DNA from: JADJPO01 sp963724535
GTDB taxonomy: Bacteria; Actinomycetota; Actinomycetes; Actinomycetales; Kineosporiaceae
Direction: 5' to 3'
NCBI GenBank assembly: GCA_963724535.1
Contig: CAVRVD010000017.1
Coordinates: 248,001-312,000 of the forward strand
Length of the DNA stretch: 64,000 bases
Within the stretch, counting starts at the first letter, position 1, and every line of letters starts with the position of its first letter. The notes beneath the pieces are model-generated. The model did not search any database and had not been told where the DNA came from. It saw nothing but the letters and a program-made list of their open reading frames with translations. A program made the translations under genes and the position numbers. Below are positions 35,463 through 48,975 of this stretch, piece by piece.

Positions 35463-35708
35463 GCAGTGTCTCCTTCGGTAGGCCCGGCGTCGCGTGGGCG
35501 ACTGCACGGACAATGAGTCATGTGGACGCTAGCGCAGAGCGCAGCACCCCACGACAAACGAACCCATGCCGCAACACCCTCGTGTCGAAAGCGTTATCGG
35601 ACGGGGTCACGCCCTGTGGCGCTGCACACACATCTGGATCACCAGAGCGCCCGGATCATCCGATCCGTTGGGAAATGCCCCACCCGCCAAGGCCTCCGCC
35701 GGTGTTCC

Positions 35709-38480
35709 CTAGTGGCCGGCCTCGTGCCACGACCGCCCGACCCCCACCGACACGTCGAGCGGTACCGACAGCTCGGCGGCGCCCGACATCGCTCGGCGGA
35801 CCAGAGACTCCGCGGCTTCACGTTCGCCCGGTGCCACCTCGAGGACGAGCTCGTCGTGCACCTGCAACAGCATCCGGCTACCCATTCCGGCATCCCGCAA
35901 CCCGCTGTCCACGGCCAGCATCGCGACCTTGATGATGTCGGCGGCGCTGCCCTGGATCGGGGCATTGAGCGCCATCCGCTCGGCCATCTCGCGGCGCTGT
36001 CGGTTGTCGCTGGTCAGATCGGGCAGGTAGCGACGACGTCCGAGAATGGTCTCGGTGTACCCGGTGCGGCGCGCCTGGTCCACCACGCCGCGCAGGTAGT
36101 CGCGCACGCCGCCGAACCGGTCGAAGTAGTCGTCCATCAACGCCCGGGCCTCGTCGACGGCGATGTTCAGCTGCCGCGACAGCCCGAAAGCGCTCAGCCC
36201 GTAGGCCAACCCGTACGCCATGGCCTTGATCTTCGAACGCATCGCCGCTGTCACCTCGTCGGTGCCGACCCCGAACACCCGCGAGGCCACGAAGCTGTGC
36301 AGGTCCTCCCCCGATCGGAAGGCCTCGATCAGGCCCTCGTCCCCCGACAGGTGAGCCATGATCCGCATCTCGATCTGGGAGTAGTCGGCGGTCAGCAGAC
36401 ACTCGTACCCAACGCCCACCACGAACGTCTCTCGGATCCGGCGGCCCTCGTCGGTGCGGATCGGGATGTTCTGCAGGTTCGGGTCGGCGCTCGACAACCG
36501 TCCCGTGGCCGCGATCGTCTGGCTGTAGGTGGTGTGGATCCGCTCGTCGTCCGAGACCGACCGCAGCAGGCCCTCGACGGTCACCCGCAACTTGGACGCG
36601 TCCCGGTGCCGCAACAGGTGCAGCAGGAACGGATGCTCGGTCTTGGCGTAGAGATCGGCCAACGCTTCGGCGTCCGTGGTGTACCCGGTCTTGGTGCGCT
36701 TGGTCTTCGGCATACCGAGCTGGTCGAACAGCACCGTCTGCAGCTGCTTGGGAGACCCCAGGTTGATCTCGATGCCGATGACGGCGAAGGCCTCCTTGGC
36801 CGCCGCCGCGACCGCATCGGCGAAGTAGCCCTCGAGGTCCGACAGCGCGGCCACGTCGATCGCGATCCCGGCGGCCTCCATCCGCCCCAGCACGTCGATC
36901 AGGGGTAGCTCGACCTCGGCCAGCAGCGCGCTGCCGCCCCGATCGGTCAACTCTGCGTCCAACGCTTCGGCCAGTTCCAGCACGGCCCGGGCACGCACCA
37001 TCGCGGACTCGGCGGCGGCGGCGCTCACCTCGGCGCCGGTGTCCACCGAGTCGACATCCAGCGCCAGCTGGACCCCGCCACCGGTGGACGTCGCCGCCGG
37101 GTCGTGCTCGACCCGCAACTCGCGGCCCAGATGGCGCAACGTGAGATCGGCCAGGTCGTAACTGCGCTGGTCGGGACGGCACAGGTAGGCCGCCAGCGCG
37201 GTGTCGCTGACCAGCCCGGTGGCCGGCATGCCACGGGCGGCCAGGGCGGCCAGTTGTCCCTTGGCGTCGTGCATGACCACCTGGTGCCGCCGATCGGCGA
37301 GCCAGGTGGCCAGTGCTTCGGTCGCCGACTGGTCCGCCTCGACCAGGTCGACATAGCCGGCGGTGCCGTCGGCACCGGCCAGAGCCAGGCCCAGGGCGTC
37401 GCCGGTGCCGCGCCCCCACTGACCGATCACCAGCAACCCGGTCCGGCCACCGGCCGGGCCGTGCTCGGCCAGCCAGCTGCCGACGGTCTGTCCGGTGAGC
37501 CGGGAGGCCTCCAGCTCGAATCCGCCCTCGGCCTCGGGCTCGGGCGAGGCGAGGTAGTCGAACAGCCGGTCGCGCAGCACCCGGAACTCCAGACCGTCGA
37601 AGACCCGGTGGACCTCCTCGCGGTTCCAGGAACGCCACCGCAGGTCTTCCAGCCCCACCGGCAGCTCCAGATCGTCGACCAGCCGGTTGAGACGCCGATT
37701 GGTCAGCACCTGGTCGAGGTGGTCGCGAAGGTTCTGGCCCGCCTTGCCGCTGACCTCCGGCGCGTGCCCGACGATCCCGTCCAGGCCGCCGTAGGCGGTC
37801 AACCACTTCGCCGCCGTCTTGTTCCCGACCCCCGGCACCCCGGGCAGGTTGTCGCTGCTCTCCCCCACCAGCGCAGCCAGATCGGGATAGCGGCCGGGGT
37901 CGACCCCGTAGCGTTCCCGAACCACCTCCGGGGTCATCCGGATCAGCTCGGAGACCCCACGCACCGGGTACAGGATCGTGACGGCATCGGTGACCAGCTG
38001 GATCGCGTCCCGGTCGCCGCTGCTGATCACCACCTGCCAGCCGGCGGCTCCGGCCTGCCGGGTAAGGGTGGCGATGATGTCGTCGGCCTCGTAGCCCTCC
38101 ATCTCGAGCGCCGGGATCTGCAGCGCGGCCAGTACTTCTTTGATCAAGGCGACCTGGCCGGAGAACTCCTGCGGTGAACTCGACCGATTCGCCTTGTAGT
38201 CGGGAAAGACCTCGCTTCGAAAGGTCTGCCGCGATACGTCGAAGGCCACCGCGACGTAGTCCGGCTGCTCGTCGCGCAGCACGTTGATCAGCATCGAGGT
38301 GAAGCCGTACACGGCGTTGGTGGACTGGCCGGTGCGAGTCGAGAAGTTCTCCACCGGTAGGGCGAAGAAGGCCCGGTAGGCCATCGAATGCCCGTCGACC
38401 AGCAGCAGCCGCCCCGGCTGCGCCGCCCCGCGATGGTCCGCGTGCGGGGAATCGAGGTCGGGCGTCGCAGGAGGGCTCAC
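35709..38480 (-). CDS. polA: DNA polymerase I
   Basis: A 923-residue family A polymerase for Okazaki-fragment processing and repair synthesis. The N-terminal 5'-3' exonuclease begins with LLLVDGHSMAYRAFFALP and has YEADDIIATL. The central 3'-5' exonuclease-like domain appears degenerate, as usual in actinobacteria. The polymerase domain has motif A (LLTADYSQIEMRIMAHLSGD), motif B (RSKIKAMAYGLAYGLS) and motif C (LLQVHDELVLEV). GTG at 38480 is preferred because TAGGGT lies 7 bases upstream; GTG 38487-38489 and ATG 38499-38501 are in-frame alternatives. The start region overlaps the divergent thioesterase promoter. Confidence 0.95.
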   Translation of the reverse strand: MSPPATPDLDSPHADHRGAAQPGRLLLVDGHSMAYRAFFALPVENFSTRTGQSTNAVYGFTSMLINVLRDEQPDYVAVAFDVSRQTFRSEVFPDYKANRSSSPQEFSGQVALIKEVLAALQIPALEMEGYEADDIIATLTRQAGAAGWQVVISSGDRDAIQLVTDAVTILYPVRGVSELIRMTPEVVRERYGVDPGRYPDLAALVGESSDNLPGVPGVGNKTAAKWLTAYGGLDGIVGHAPEVSGKAGQNLRDHLDQVLTNRRLNRLVDDLELPVGLEDLRWRSWNREEVHRVFDGLEFRVLRDRLFDYLASPEPEAEGGFELEASRLTGQTVGSWLAEHGPAGGRTGLLVIGQWGRGTGDALGLALAGADGTAGYVDLVEADQSATEALATWLADRRHQVVMHDAKGQLAALAARGMPATGLVSDTALAAYLCRPDQRSYDLADLTLRHLGRELRVEHDPAATSTGGGVQLALDVDSVDTGAEVSAAAAESAMVRARAVLELAEALDAELTDRGGSALLAEVELPLIDVLGRMEAAGIAIDVAALSDLEGYFADAVAAAAKEAFAVIGIEINLGSPKQLQTVLFDQLGMPKTKRTKTGYTTDAEALADLYAKTEHPFLLHLLRHRDASKLRVTVEGLLRSVSDDERIHTTYSQTIAATGRLSSADPNLQNIPIRTDEGRRIRETFVVGVGYECLLTADYSQIEMRIMAHLSGDEGLIEAFRSGEDLHSFVASRVFGVGTDEVTAAMRSKIKAMAYGLAYGLSAFGLSRQLNIAVDEARALMDDYFDRFGGVRDYLRGVVDQARRTGYTETILGRRRYLPDLTSDNRQRREMAERMALNAPIQGSAADIIKVAMLAVDSGLRDAGMGSRMLLQVHDELVLEVAPGEREAAESLVRRAMSGAAELSVPLDVSVGVGRSWHEAGH

Positions 38481-38487
38481 GCCTGAC

Positions 38488-38510
38488 ACCCTAGGCCTCA
38501 TGTCCGACAG
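38488..38510 (-). promoter_or_regulatory. Leaderless promoter of polA, degenerate RecA-NDp-like
   Basis: On the minus strand CTGTCGGAC (38510-38502), exactly 8 bases, then TAGGGT (38493-38488), and 7 bases to the GTG. The 9-mer matches 6 of 9 positions of the RecA-NDp consensus and keeps the TGTCGG core with correct spacing. The -10 is convincing; damage regulation is speculative. The upstream half lies inside the first codons of the divergent thioesterase gene. Confidence 0.5.
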
Positions 38511-38922
38511 CACGAATCTCGCCGACCAGCTGAACGAGGCCATCCCGGGCACCCTGGTCGAGCGCCTGGGAATCGCCCTCCACGAGGTGACGCCGCACCG
38601 CGTGGTCGCCACCATGCCGGTGGCCGGCAACACCCAGCCCTACGGGCTCCTGCACGGCGGCGCCTCCTGCGCGCTGGCCGAGACCTTGGGTTCAGTCGGC
38701 GCCGCCATGCACGGCCGGACGCTCGGCAAGATCGCTGCCGGAATCGAGATCAATGCCACGCACCACCGAGCAGTACGCACCGGCACGGTCACCGGGACCG
38801 CGACCGAGCTGTTCCTGGGCGGCTCGCTGGCCACCTACCACGTCGAGATCACCGACGAGTCCGGACGGCTGGTGTGCACCGCCCGGATCACCTGCATGCT
38901 GCGCGACCGACCTCCTCGGTGA
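38500..38922 (+). CDS. PaaI-family hotdog-fold thioesterase
   Basis: A 140-residue hotdog protein, probably an acyl-CoA thioesterase. The signature TQPYGLLHGGASCALAETLG near residues 46-65 contains the catalytic-region HGG and downstream acidic residue, and NATHHRAVRTGTVTGTA follows as in 1,4-dihydroxy-2-naphthoyl-CoA hydrolase and PaaI relatives. Menaquinone synthesis or phenylacetyl-CoA metabolism are both possible, and neighbours give no decision. There is no ribosome-binding site; CACCCT 7 bases before the ATG suggests a leaderless transcript divergent from polA. Confidence 0.88.
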   Translation: MSDSTNLADQLNEAIPGTLVERLGIALHEVTPHRVVATMPVAGNTQPYGLLHGGASCALAETLGSVGAAMHGRTLGKIAAGIEINATHHRAVRTGTVTGTATELFLGGSLATYHVEITDESGRLVCTARITCMLRDRPPR

Positions 38923-38951
38923 GGGTCGGCCGTCGAGGACAGGCGTGCCGC

Positions 38952-40208
38952 TCAGGAGACCGGCACGACCTCCACGAGAGCCTCGACGCCACCCTGCAGC
39001 GTCAGGACCGTGATCTCCCTGGCCGAGGTGTCACCACTGATCGGGTCGATCCTGATCTCCGTGCCGATCACCGACTCGTCGGCCGGGATCGTGATCCCGT
39101 CACCCTCGAATACCGCATCCACGACGCTCTTGCGCGTCCCGTCCGACCTTTCGATAGCAGCCAGGATCACCTGCATGGCGGCGACGCCGTAGAGCGCATA
39201 GCTCGACGCCGGCTCGCCGTACTTGTCCTCGTAGTCCTCCAGCAGCTTCGCCGCAGCACCGCCCCGGCTCGCCAGCTGATCTCGCGACAGACCTGTGAAG
39301 GTCAAGTACATCCCCTCGCCCTGCGGCAGCTCCTGCAGCTCGGAGTAGCCGGTGAACCCATCGGGTCCGATCAGCTTGACGGCCGTGTTGCCCCCCAGCG
39401 TGGCCACCTTGTCCTTGATCAGCTGGCCGCCGTTGTTGTCGTAGATGCCAGCGACGTAGACCAGGTCGGGGCTCAACTCCTTGATCTTGGTGAACAGCGC
39501 CGAGTAGCTGGTCTGCCCGGCGTCCCAGGGCTCGCTCCCGAGCACCTCTATGCCGACTCTCTTGGCCTCCTCCACGAAGGCCTGGGCCAGACCCCGGCCG
39601 TAGGTCTGGCCGTCGTGGAGGACGTACACCTTCGCGACGCCGAGCTTGCCGGAGGCGAACTGTGCCGCGGCGGTGCCCTGGTAGTCGTCGGTGGCGATCA
39701 CCCGGGCGTAGTTCCGCCGACCGGTCGGGAAGTACCGCTCCGGCTCACCGGGCTCCGCCTCCTTGGTCAGACCCGGGTTGGTGTTCGCGTGCGAGACCAT
39801 CAGCATCGGACCGTTCGGGTCCTGGTTCAGCACCGGCGCCGCGATCTTGGCGCACTCGGAGTTGTAGGTCCCCATCACGGCGATCTCGTCGGCGTTGGCC
39901 ACGTGGTCATTGGCGTTCTTGGCGCAGGTCCCCTCGTCCCAGGTTCCGCTGGCCTGCGTCGAGTCGTCGTAGGGCTTGAACTCGATGGTGAAGTCCCCCG
40001 CTGCGTTGCCGATCTGGTCCAGGTACAGCTGGATCGCCTTGTTCGTGGAGTCCGAGACGTCCTGGGACGTACCCTGCAGCGGCAGGTCGCTGGAGACCAC
40101 CAGGGTCTTGCCTTCGCCGCCCCCCTCACCCCTGGTACAGCCGCCCCCGGCCGTCAGCGCCATCGACGCCACCGCGACGCCTACGACGACTCGAACAGCC
40201 TGCCTCAT
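38952..40208 (-). CDS. Second branched-chain amino acid-type ABC substrate-binding lipoprotein
   Basis: A 418-residue periplasmic-binding protein of the LivK type with a signal ending near GGGC (residue about 24). The mature part shows LPLQGTSQDVSDSTNKAIQL, AVMGTYNSECAKIAAPVLNQ and VLHDGQTYGRGLAQAFVEEA. No permease or ATPase gene adjoins it, so it may feed livHMGF, 5 kb away, with another ligand. The ATG has a purine-rich AGAGGTAG site. It converges on the thioesterase gene, with only 29 bases between stops. The ligand is unknown. Confidence 0.9.
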   Translation of the reverse strand: MRQAVRVVVGVAVASMALTAGGGCTRGEGGGEGKTLVVSSDLPLQGTSQDVSDSTNKAIQLYLDQIGNAAGDFTIEFKPYDDSTQASGTWDEGTCAKNANDHVANADEIAVMGTYNSECAKIAAPVLNQDPNGPMLMVSHANTNPGLTKEAEPGEPERYFPTGRRNYARVIATDDYQGTAAAQFASGKLGVAKVYVLHDGQTYGRGLAQAFVEEAKRVGIEVLGSEPWDAGQTSYSALFTKIKELSPDLVYVAGIYDNNGGQLIKDKVATLGGNTAVKLIGPDGFTGYSELQELPQGEGMYLTFTGLSRDQLASRGGAAAKLLEDYEDKYGEPASSYALYGVAAMQVILAAIERSDGTRKSVVDAVFEGDGITIPADESVIGTEIRIDPISGDTSAREITVLTLQGGVEALVEVVPVS

Positions 40209-40343
40209 CTACCTACCTCTTCCATGCCTTTGTCGATGAGCCCCCGACCAGGGCCGCGTCGGTCCGGGAAGGTACCACCCGGTGGGCTCACGACACGGGC
40301 TGGGCCTTGACGAAGGTCTCCTTGCGGGTCAGCGACTGCTGGT

Positions 40344-41045
40344 TCAGCCCTCCGTCGTCCGAGTCTGCCGGACCGCCGCCGACCCCTCGGCCGGTGTCGC
40401 GGACTCGAGAATGGCGCTGGCCACCTCGCGCATCGTCAAACGCTTGTCCATGGAGGTCTTCTGGATCCAGCGGAAGGCCTCGGGCTCGCTCATCCCGAAC
40501 TTGGCCTGCAGCAGGCCCTTGGCCCGGTCGACCAGCTTGCGGGTCTCGAACCGCTCGCTCAGGTCGGCGACCTCGCTCTCCAGCACCCGGATCTCGGCGT
40601 GTCGGCTCAGCGCGATCTCCAGCGCCGGCAGCAGGTCGGCCGACCCGAACGGCTTGACCACGTACGCCATCGCGCCGGCGTCTCGGGCCCGTTCGACCAG
40701 CTCCCGCTGCGAGAAGGCGGTCAACAGCACCACGGGGGCGATCCGCGCCGAGGCGATCCGCTCGGCGGCCGTGATGCCGTCCAGAACCGGCATCTTGATG
40801 TCCATGACGACCAGGTCCGGGGTCAGCTCGGTGGCCAGCCGCACGGCCTCCTCGCCGTCCCCGGCCTGGCCGACAACGTCGTAGCCGGCCTCGCGAAGGA
40901 TCTCGACGATGTCGAGCCGGATCAGCGCCTCGTCCTCGGCCACCACGACGCGGCGTGCTGGATCGGCCGGGGCGTCGGCGGCCAAGCCCGCAGCCCCCCG
41001 CTCGGCCGACGGGGTGACCTGGGGAACCTCGGGATCGGAAGCCAC
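40344..41045 (-). CDS. pdtaR: ANTAR-domain response regulator, PdtaR-like
   Basis: A 233-residue regulator with an N-terminal receiver domain (RVVVAEDEALIRLDIVEIL, phospho-acceptor Asp in DLVVMDIKMPVLDG, switch Thr in VVLLTAFSQ, Lys in YVVKPFG) and a C-terminal ANTAR RNA-binding domain (LESEVADLSERFETRKLVDR followed by AKGLLQAKFGMSEPEAFRWI). ANTAR proteins bind dual hexaloop RNA and prevent termination; Mycobacterium PdtaR (Rv1626) has this architecture. GTG at 41045 is preferred because a sigma promoter ends 8 bases before it; a TTG three codons upstream is also possible. The cognate kinase PdtaS is not in this window. Confidence 0.93.
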   Translation of the reverse strand: MASDPEVPQVTPSAERGAAGLAADAPADPARRVVVAEDEALIRLDIVEILREAGYDVVGQAGDGEEAVRLATELTPDLVVMDIKMPVLDGITAAERIASARIAPVVLLTAFSQRELVERARDAGAMAYVVKPFGSADLLPALEIALSRHAEIRVLESEVADLSERFETRKLVDRAKGLLQAKFGMSEPEAFRWIQKTSMDKRLTMREVASAILESATPAEGSAAVRQTRTTEG

Positions 41046-41053
41046 GGACGACA

Positions 41054-41082
41054 AGCCTAGTGACTCGCGGGCGTACCGTCAG
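41054..41082 (-). promoter_or_regulatory. Principal sigma-factor promoter of the ANTAR regulator
   Basis: On the minus strand CTGACG (41082-41077), a 17-base spacer and TAGGCT (41059-41054), ending 8 bases before the GTG at 41045. Spacing and hexamers fit a housekeeping promoter giving a leaderless or nearly leaderless mRNA. Confidence 0.65.
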
Positions 41083-41157
41083 CCGCAGCGCGTGCCGAGG
41101 CTGCCCCGGGCTAGGCTGGCCGAGCGCCCTCCCGGCACCCGGCCGTGCGTGGGCCCG

Positions 41158-41239
41158 GCCGGGTTGGTGGAATCGGCAGACACAGCGCACTCAAAATGCG
41201 CCGCTGAAAGGCATGCGGGTTCGAGTCCCGCACCCGGCA
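41158..41239 (+). tRNA. tRNA-Leu, anticodon CAA
   Basis: An 82-base class II tRNA. The acceptor stem GCCGGGT (41158-41164) pairs with ACCCGGC (41232-41238), followed by discriminator A as required for leucine. The anticodon stem is GCGCA/TGCGC with loop CTCAAAA, putting CAA at 41192-41194, which reads TTG codons. A long variable arm follows, and the T arm is GCGGG-TTCGAGT-CCCGC. The encoded 3' end continues CAC, so CCA is not encoded and must be added. A possible -10 (TAGGCT) lies at 41112-41117. Confidence 0.95.
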
Positions 41240-41291
41240 CACGTCTTCCGCGCAGCTGACCGGACCGCGGCGGGCCCGATCCGCCGTCCGG

Positions 41292-42731
41292 TCAGCGCAA
41301 CAGGTAGTCGGGCAGCGAGCCTCTGCCCGCCTCGCCCATCTGGTGCACCCGCAACGCGTTCAACGAACCACGCACCCCCGGTGGTGACCCGAAGACCATC
41401 ACCACCTGATCGCCCACCGTGCAGTGGCCGGTCTCGAGCAGCAGCTCGTCCACCTGGGCGACCATGTCGTCGGTGTGATCCACCGCGGCCGTCAGGAAGG
41501 TCTCCACGCCCCAGGTGAGGGCCAGCTGGGAGCGGACCGCCGGGTCTGGGGTGAAGACCAGCAGCGGGATCCGGCACCGCAGGCGGGACATTCGACGGGC
41601 CGAGTCCCCACTGGCGGTGAAGGCCACCAGGTACTTCAGGTTCAGCAGATCACCCACGGTCGCCGCGGCGTGGGTCACCGCTCCGGGCCGGGTGCTCGGC
41701 AGGTTGGCCAGCTGCGGGATCCGGCCCAACCCCTCCGACTCGGTGGTCTGGATGATCCGGGCCATGGTCCGGACGGCCTCGAGCGGGTACTTGCCGACGC
41801 TGGTCTCGCCGCTGAGCATGATGGCGTCCGCGCCGTCCAGGACGGCGTTGGCACAGTCCGAGGCCTCGGCTCGGGTCGGCCGCGGCAGGGTGATCATCGA
41901 GTCGAGGACCTGGGTGGCCACGATCACCGGCTTGGCGGCCCGGCGGGCCAGGTGGACCGCGCGTTTCTGCACCATCGGCACCTGTTCCAGGGGCAGCTCC
42001 ACCCCGAGGTCCCCGCGGGCCACCATGATCCCGTCGAACGCCTCGACGATGTCCTCCAGATGGTCGACCGCCTGGGGTTTCTCGATCTTGGCGATCACCG
42101 GGACCCGGCTCCCGAACTCGTCCATGATCCGGTGCACGTCCTGGACGTCGGAGGCGCTGCGGACGAAGGACAGCGCGATCAGGTCGGCACCGATCTTCAG
42201 GGCGAACCGCAGGTCGTCCTCGTCCTTCTCCGACAGTGCCGGGACGCTGACGGCCACCCCGGGCAGGTTCAGCCCCTTGTGGTTGGAGACCTGTCCGCCG
42301 ACCTGGACCTCGGTCACAACGTCGGTGTCGGTGACGTCGACGACGCTGAGCACCACCTTGCCGTCGTCGACGAGGATGGTGTCACCGGGAGTGCAGTCGC
42401 CGACGAAGCCCGAGTAGGTGGTCGAGGCACGCTGCGCGGACCCGTTGACGTCCCGGATGGTGATGGCGAAGGTCTCGCCCTCGCCGAGCGTCACCGAGCC
42501 GTCGGCGAAGGTGCCGAGACGGATCTTGGGACCCTGCAGGTCGACCAGCACCCCGACCGCACGCTGCACCTGGTCAGAGGCCGCGCGGACCTCGTCGTAG
42601 CGCTCCTTGTGCTCGGCGTACGAGCCGTGGCTGAAGTTCAGCCGTGCCACGTCCATCCCGGCCAGGACCAGCTCCTCGATACGTCCGTCCACGGCAGGAC
42701 CCAGGGTGCAGACGATCTTCGCGCGACGCAT
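41292..42731 (-). CDS. pyk: Pyruvate kinase
   Basis: A 479-residue glycolytic enzyme that makes pyruvate and ATP from phosphoenolpyruvate. Motifs: AKIVCTLGPAVD at the N-terminus, LVDLQGPKIRLG, the catalytic MVARGDLGVELPLEQVP, and ATQVLDSMITLPRPTRAEASD followed by VLDGADAIMLSGETSVGKYP. The C-terminal allosteric domain contains VAFTASGDSARRMSRLRC. A purine-rich AGAGGAAGA site precedes the ATG. It is a single gene facing the tRNA-Leu gene. Confidence 0.97.
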   Translation of the reverse strand: MRRAKIVCTLGPAVDGRIEELVLAGMDVARLNFSHGSYAEHKERYDEVRAASDQVQRAVGVLVDLQGPKIRLGTFADGSVTLGEGETFAITIRDVNGSAQRASTTYSGFVGDCTPGDTILVDDGKVVLSVVDVTDTDVVTEVQVGGQVSNHKGLNLPGVAVSVPALSEKDEDDLRFALKIGADLIALSFVRSASDVQDVHRIMDEFGSRVPVIAKIEKPQAVDHLEDIVEAFDGIMVARGDLGVELPLEQVPMVQKRAVHLARRAAKPVIVATQVLDSMITLPRPTRAEASDCANAVLDGADAIMLSGETSVGKYPLEAVRTMARIIQTTESEGLGRIPQLANLPSTRPGAVTHAAATVGDLLNLKYLVAFTASGDSARRMSRLRCRIPLLVFTPDPAVRSQLALTWGVETFLTAAVDHTDDMVAQVDELLLETGHCTVGDQVVMVFGSPPGVRGSLNALRVHQMGEAGRGSLPDYLLR

Positions 42732-42798
42732 GGTGGACGTCTTCCTCTCTCGTTGCCGCGCTCGGCTGCTGCGTGGGCAGGCCGGTGGACCGCGAGGG

Positions 42799-44275
42799 TC
42801 AGACCGTCAGCGGCCGCGCCGAGGGCGGAATCGGTGCAGGTAGCACGGTACCCCCGGTGAGCCACCGATCCACCGCCGCGGCGCATGCGCGCCCCTCGGC
42901 GATGGCCCAGACGATCAGCGACTGACCACGCCCGGCGTCGCCGGCCACGAACACACCGGGCACCGAAGAGGCGTAGTCCTCGCCCCGGGCGATGTTGCCA
43001 CGGGCGTCGAGCTCCAGACCCGCATCGTCGACCAGCTGCCGCACCAGACCGGCGCGCTGCGGACCCACGAAGCCCATGGCCAGCAGGACCAGCTGCGCAG
43101 GGATCTCCCGTTCGGCGCCCTCGATCGGGACGAAGGTGCCCTCGGAGAACTCGACCTGGACCAGCCGCAGACCGCGCACCCGCCCCTGCTCACCCAGGAA
43201 GGCCTCGGTCGCCACGGCATAGACCCGCTCGCCGCCCTCCTCGTGGGCGCTGGAGACCCGGTAGATCATCGGGTAGGTCGGCCAGGGCTGGCTTCCGGGG
43301 CGCTCCTGCGGGGGCCGCGGCATGATCTCTAGCTGGGTGACCGATCGGGCACCCTGACGCAGGGCGGTGCCCAGGCAGTCCGCGCCGGTGTCACCGCCGC
43401 CGATGATCACCACGTCCTTACCCTCGGCGCTCACCAGGGGCGCGGAGGCCAGCTGCGCCTCGTCGCGGGCCGCCCGGTTGGCCGGGGGCAGGTACTCCAT
43501 CGCCTGCAGGACGCCGTCCAGCTCGCGGCCGGGCACCGCCAGCTCGCGCCAGTCGGTGGCCCCGATGGCCAGTACCACGGCGTCGTAGCGGTCCCGCAGC
43601 GCCTTGGCGGTGATGTCGGCGCCGACGTCCACCCCGGGGCGCAACCGGGTGCCCTCGGCCTCCATCTGGGCCAGTCGGCGGTCCAGGTGGCGCTTCTCCA
43701 TCTTGAACTCGGGGATGCCGTAGCGCAGCAGTCCACCGATCTTCTCGGCCCGCTCATACACCGCCACGGTGTGCCCTGCTCGGGTCAGCTGCTGGGCGGC
43801 GGCCAGACCCGCCGGGCCGGAGCCGACCACGGCAACGGTCTTGCCGGAGAGCCGGTCCGGGGGCTTGGGGGTGACCCAGCCACGCTCGAAGGCCATGTCG
43901 ATGATGGAGACCTCGACCTGCTTGATGGTCACCGCCGGCTGGTTGATCCCCAGCACGCAGGCGCTTTCGCACGGGGCCGGGCAGAGCCGGCCGGTGAACT
44001 CCGGGAAGTTGTTGGTGGCGTGCAGGCGCTCGATGGCCAGCTGCCAGTCGCCGCGCCGGGTCAGGTCGTTCCACTCCGGGATCAGGTTGCCCAGCGGACA
44101 TCCGTTGTGACAGAACGGGATCCCGCAGTCCATGCATCGTCCGGCCTGGCGCCGCACCATCTGCTCGGTCTGGGCCGGATCGTCCTCGTAGACCTCCTTC
44201 CAGTCCGCCAGCCGCAACGGGATCGGGCGACGTGTGGGCAGCTCCCGGTCGCGGGTGGTCAGGAAGCCCTTGGGG

Positions 44276-44283
<8 letters not shown>
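42799..44283 (-). CDS. gltD: Glutamate synthase (NADPH) small subunit
   Basis: A 494-residue flavoprotein that passes electrons from NAD(P)H to GltB. The N-terminal Fe-S domain has CMDCGIPFCHNGCPLGNLIP. The first FAD-binding motif is VAVVGSGPAGLAAAQQLTRAG, the NADPH motif is VIIGGGDTGADCLGTAL, and the C-terminal GVFVAGDAGRGQSLIVWAI closes the FAD site. GTG overlaps the end of gltB by 8 bases, so the subunits are translated together. Confidence 0.97.
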
Positions 44284-48850
<4,567 letters not shown>

Positions 48851-48975
48851 GAGCTTCACCTCGTCGTCCGTCACATACACCCGAAACGTCACCGTCGATA
48901 TCTCGGCACAGGCCGGAGCGGTGTGCTGATGTGCAGGTTTGTGGGACGTCAGTGGCCCAAGTGTGTGCCGACACT

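Noticed and set aside
35630..35680. Short palindromes (CGGATCATCCG, CTGGATCACCAG) between livK and polA
   Set aside because: Too short and isolated to support an operator call; they are 170 bases or more from the livK start.
48851..48975. GlnR-like box upstream of gltB (GTCAC ... GAAAC)
   Set aside because: The two half-sites are 8 bases apart rather than the required 6 and no second pair exists, so it does not match the consensus.
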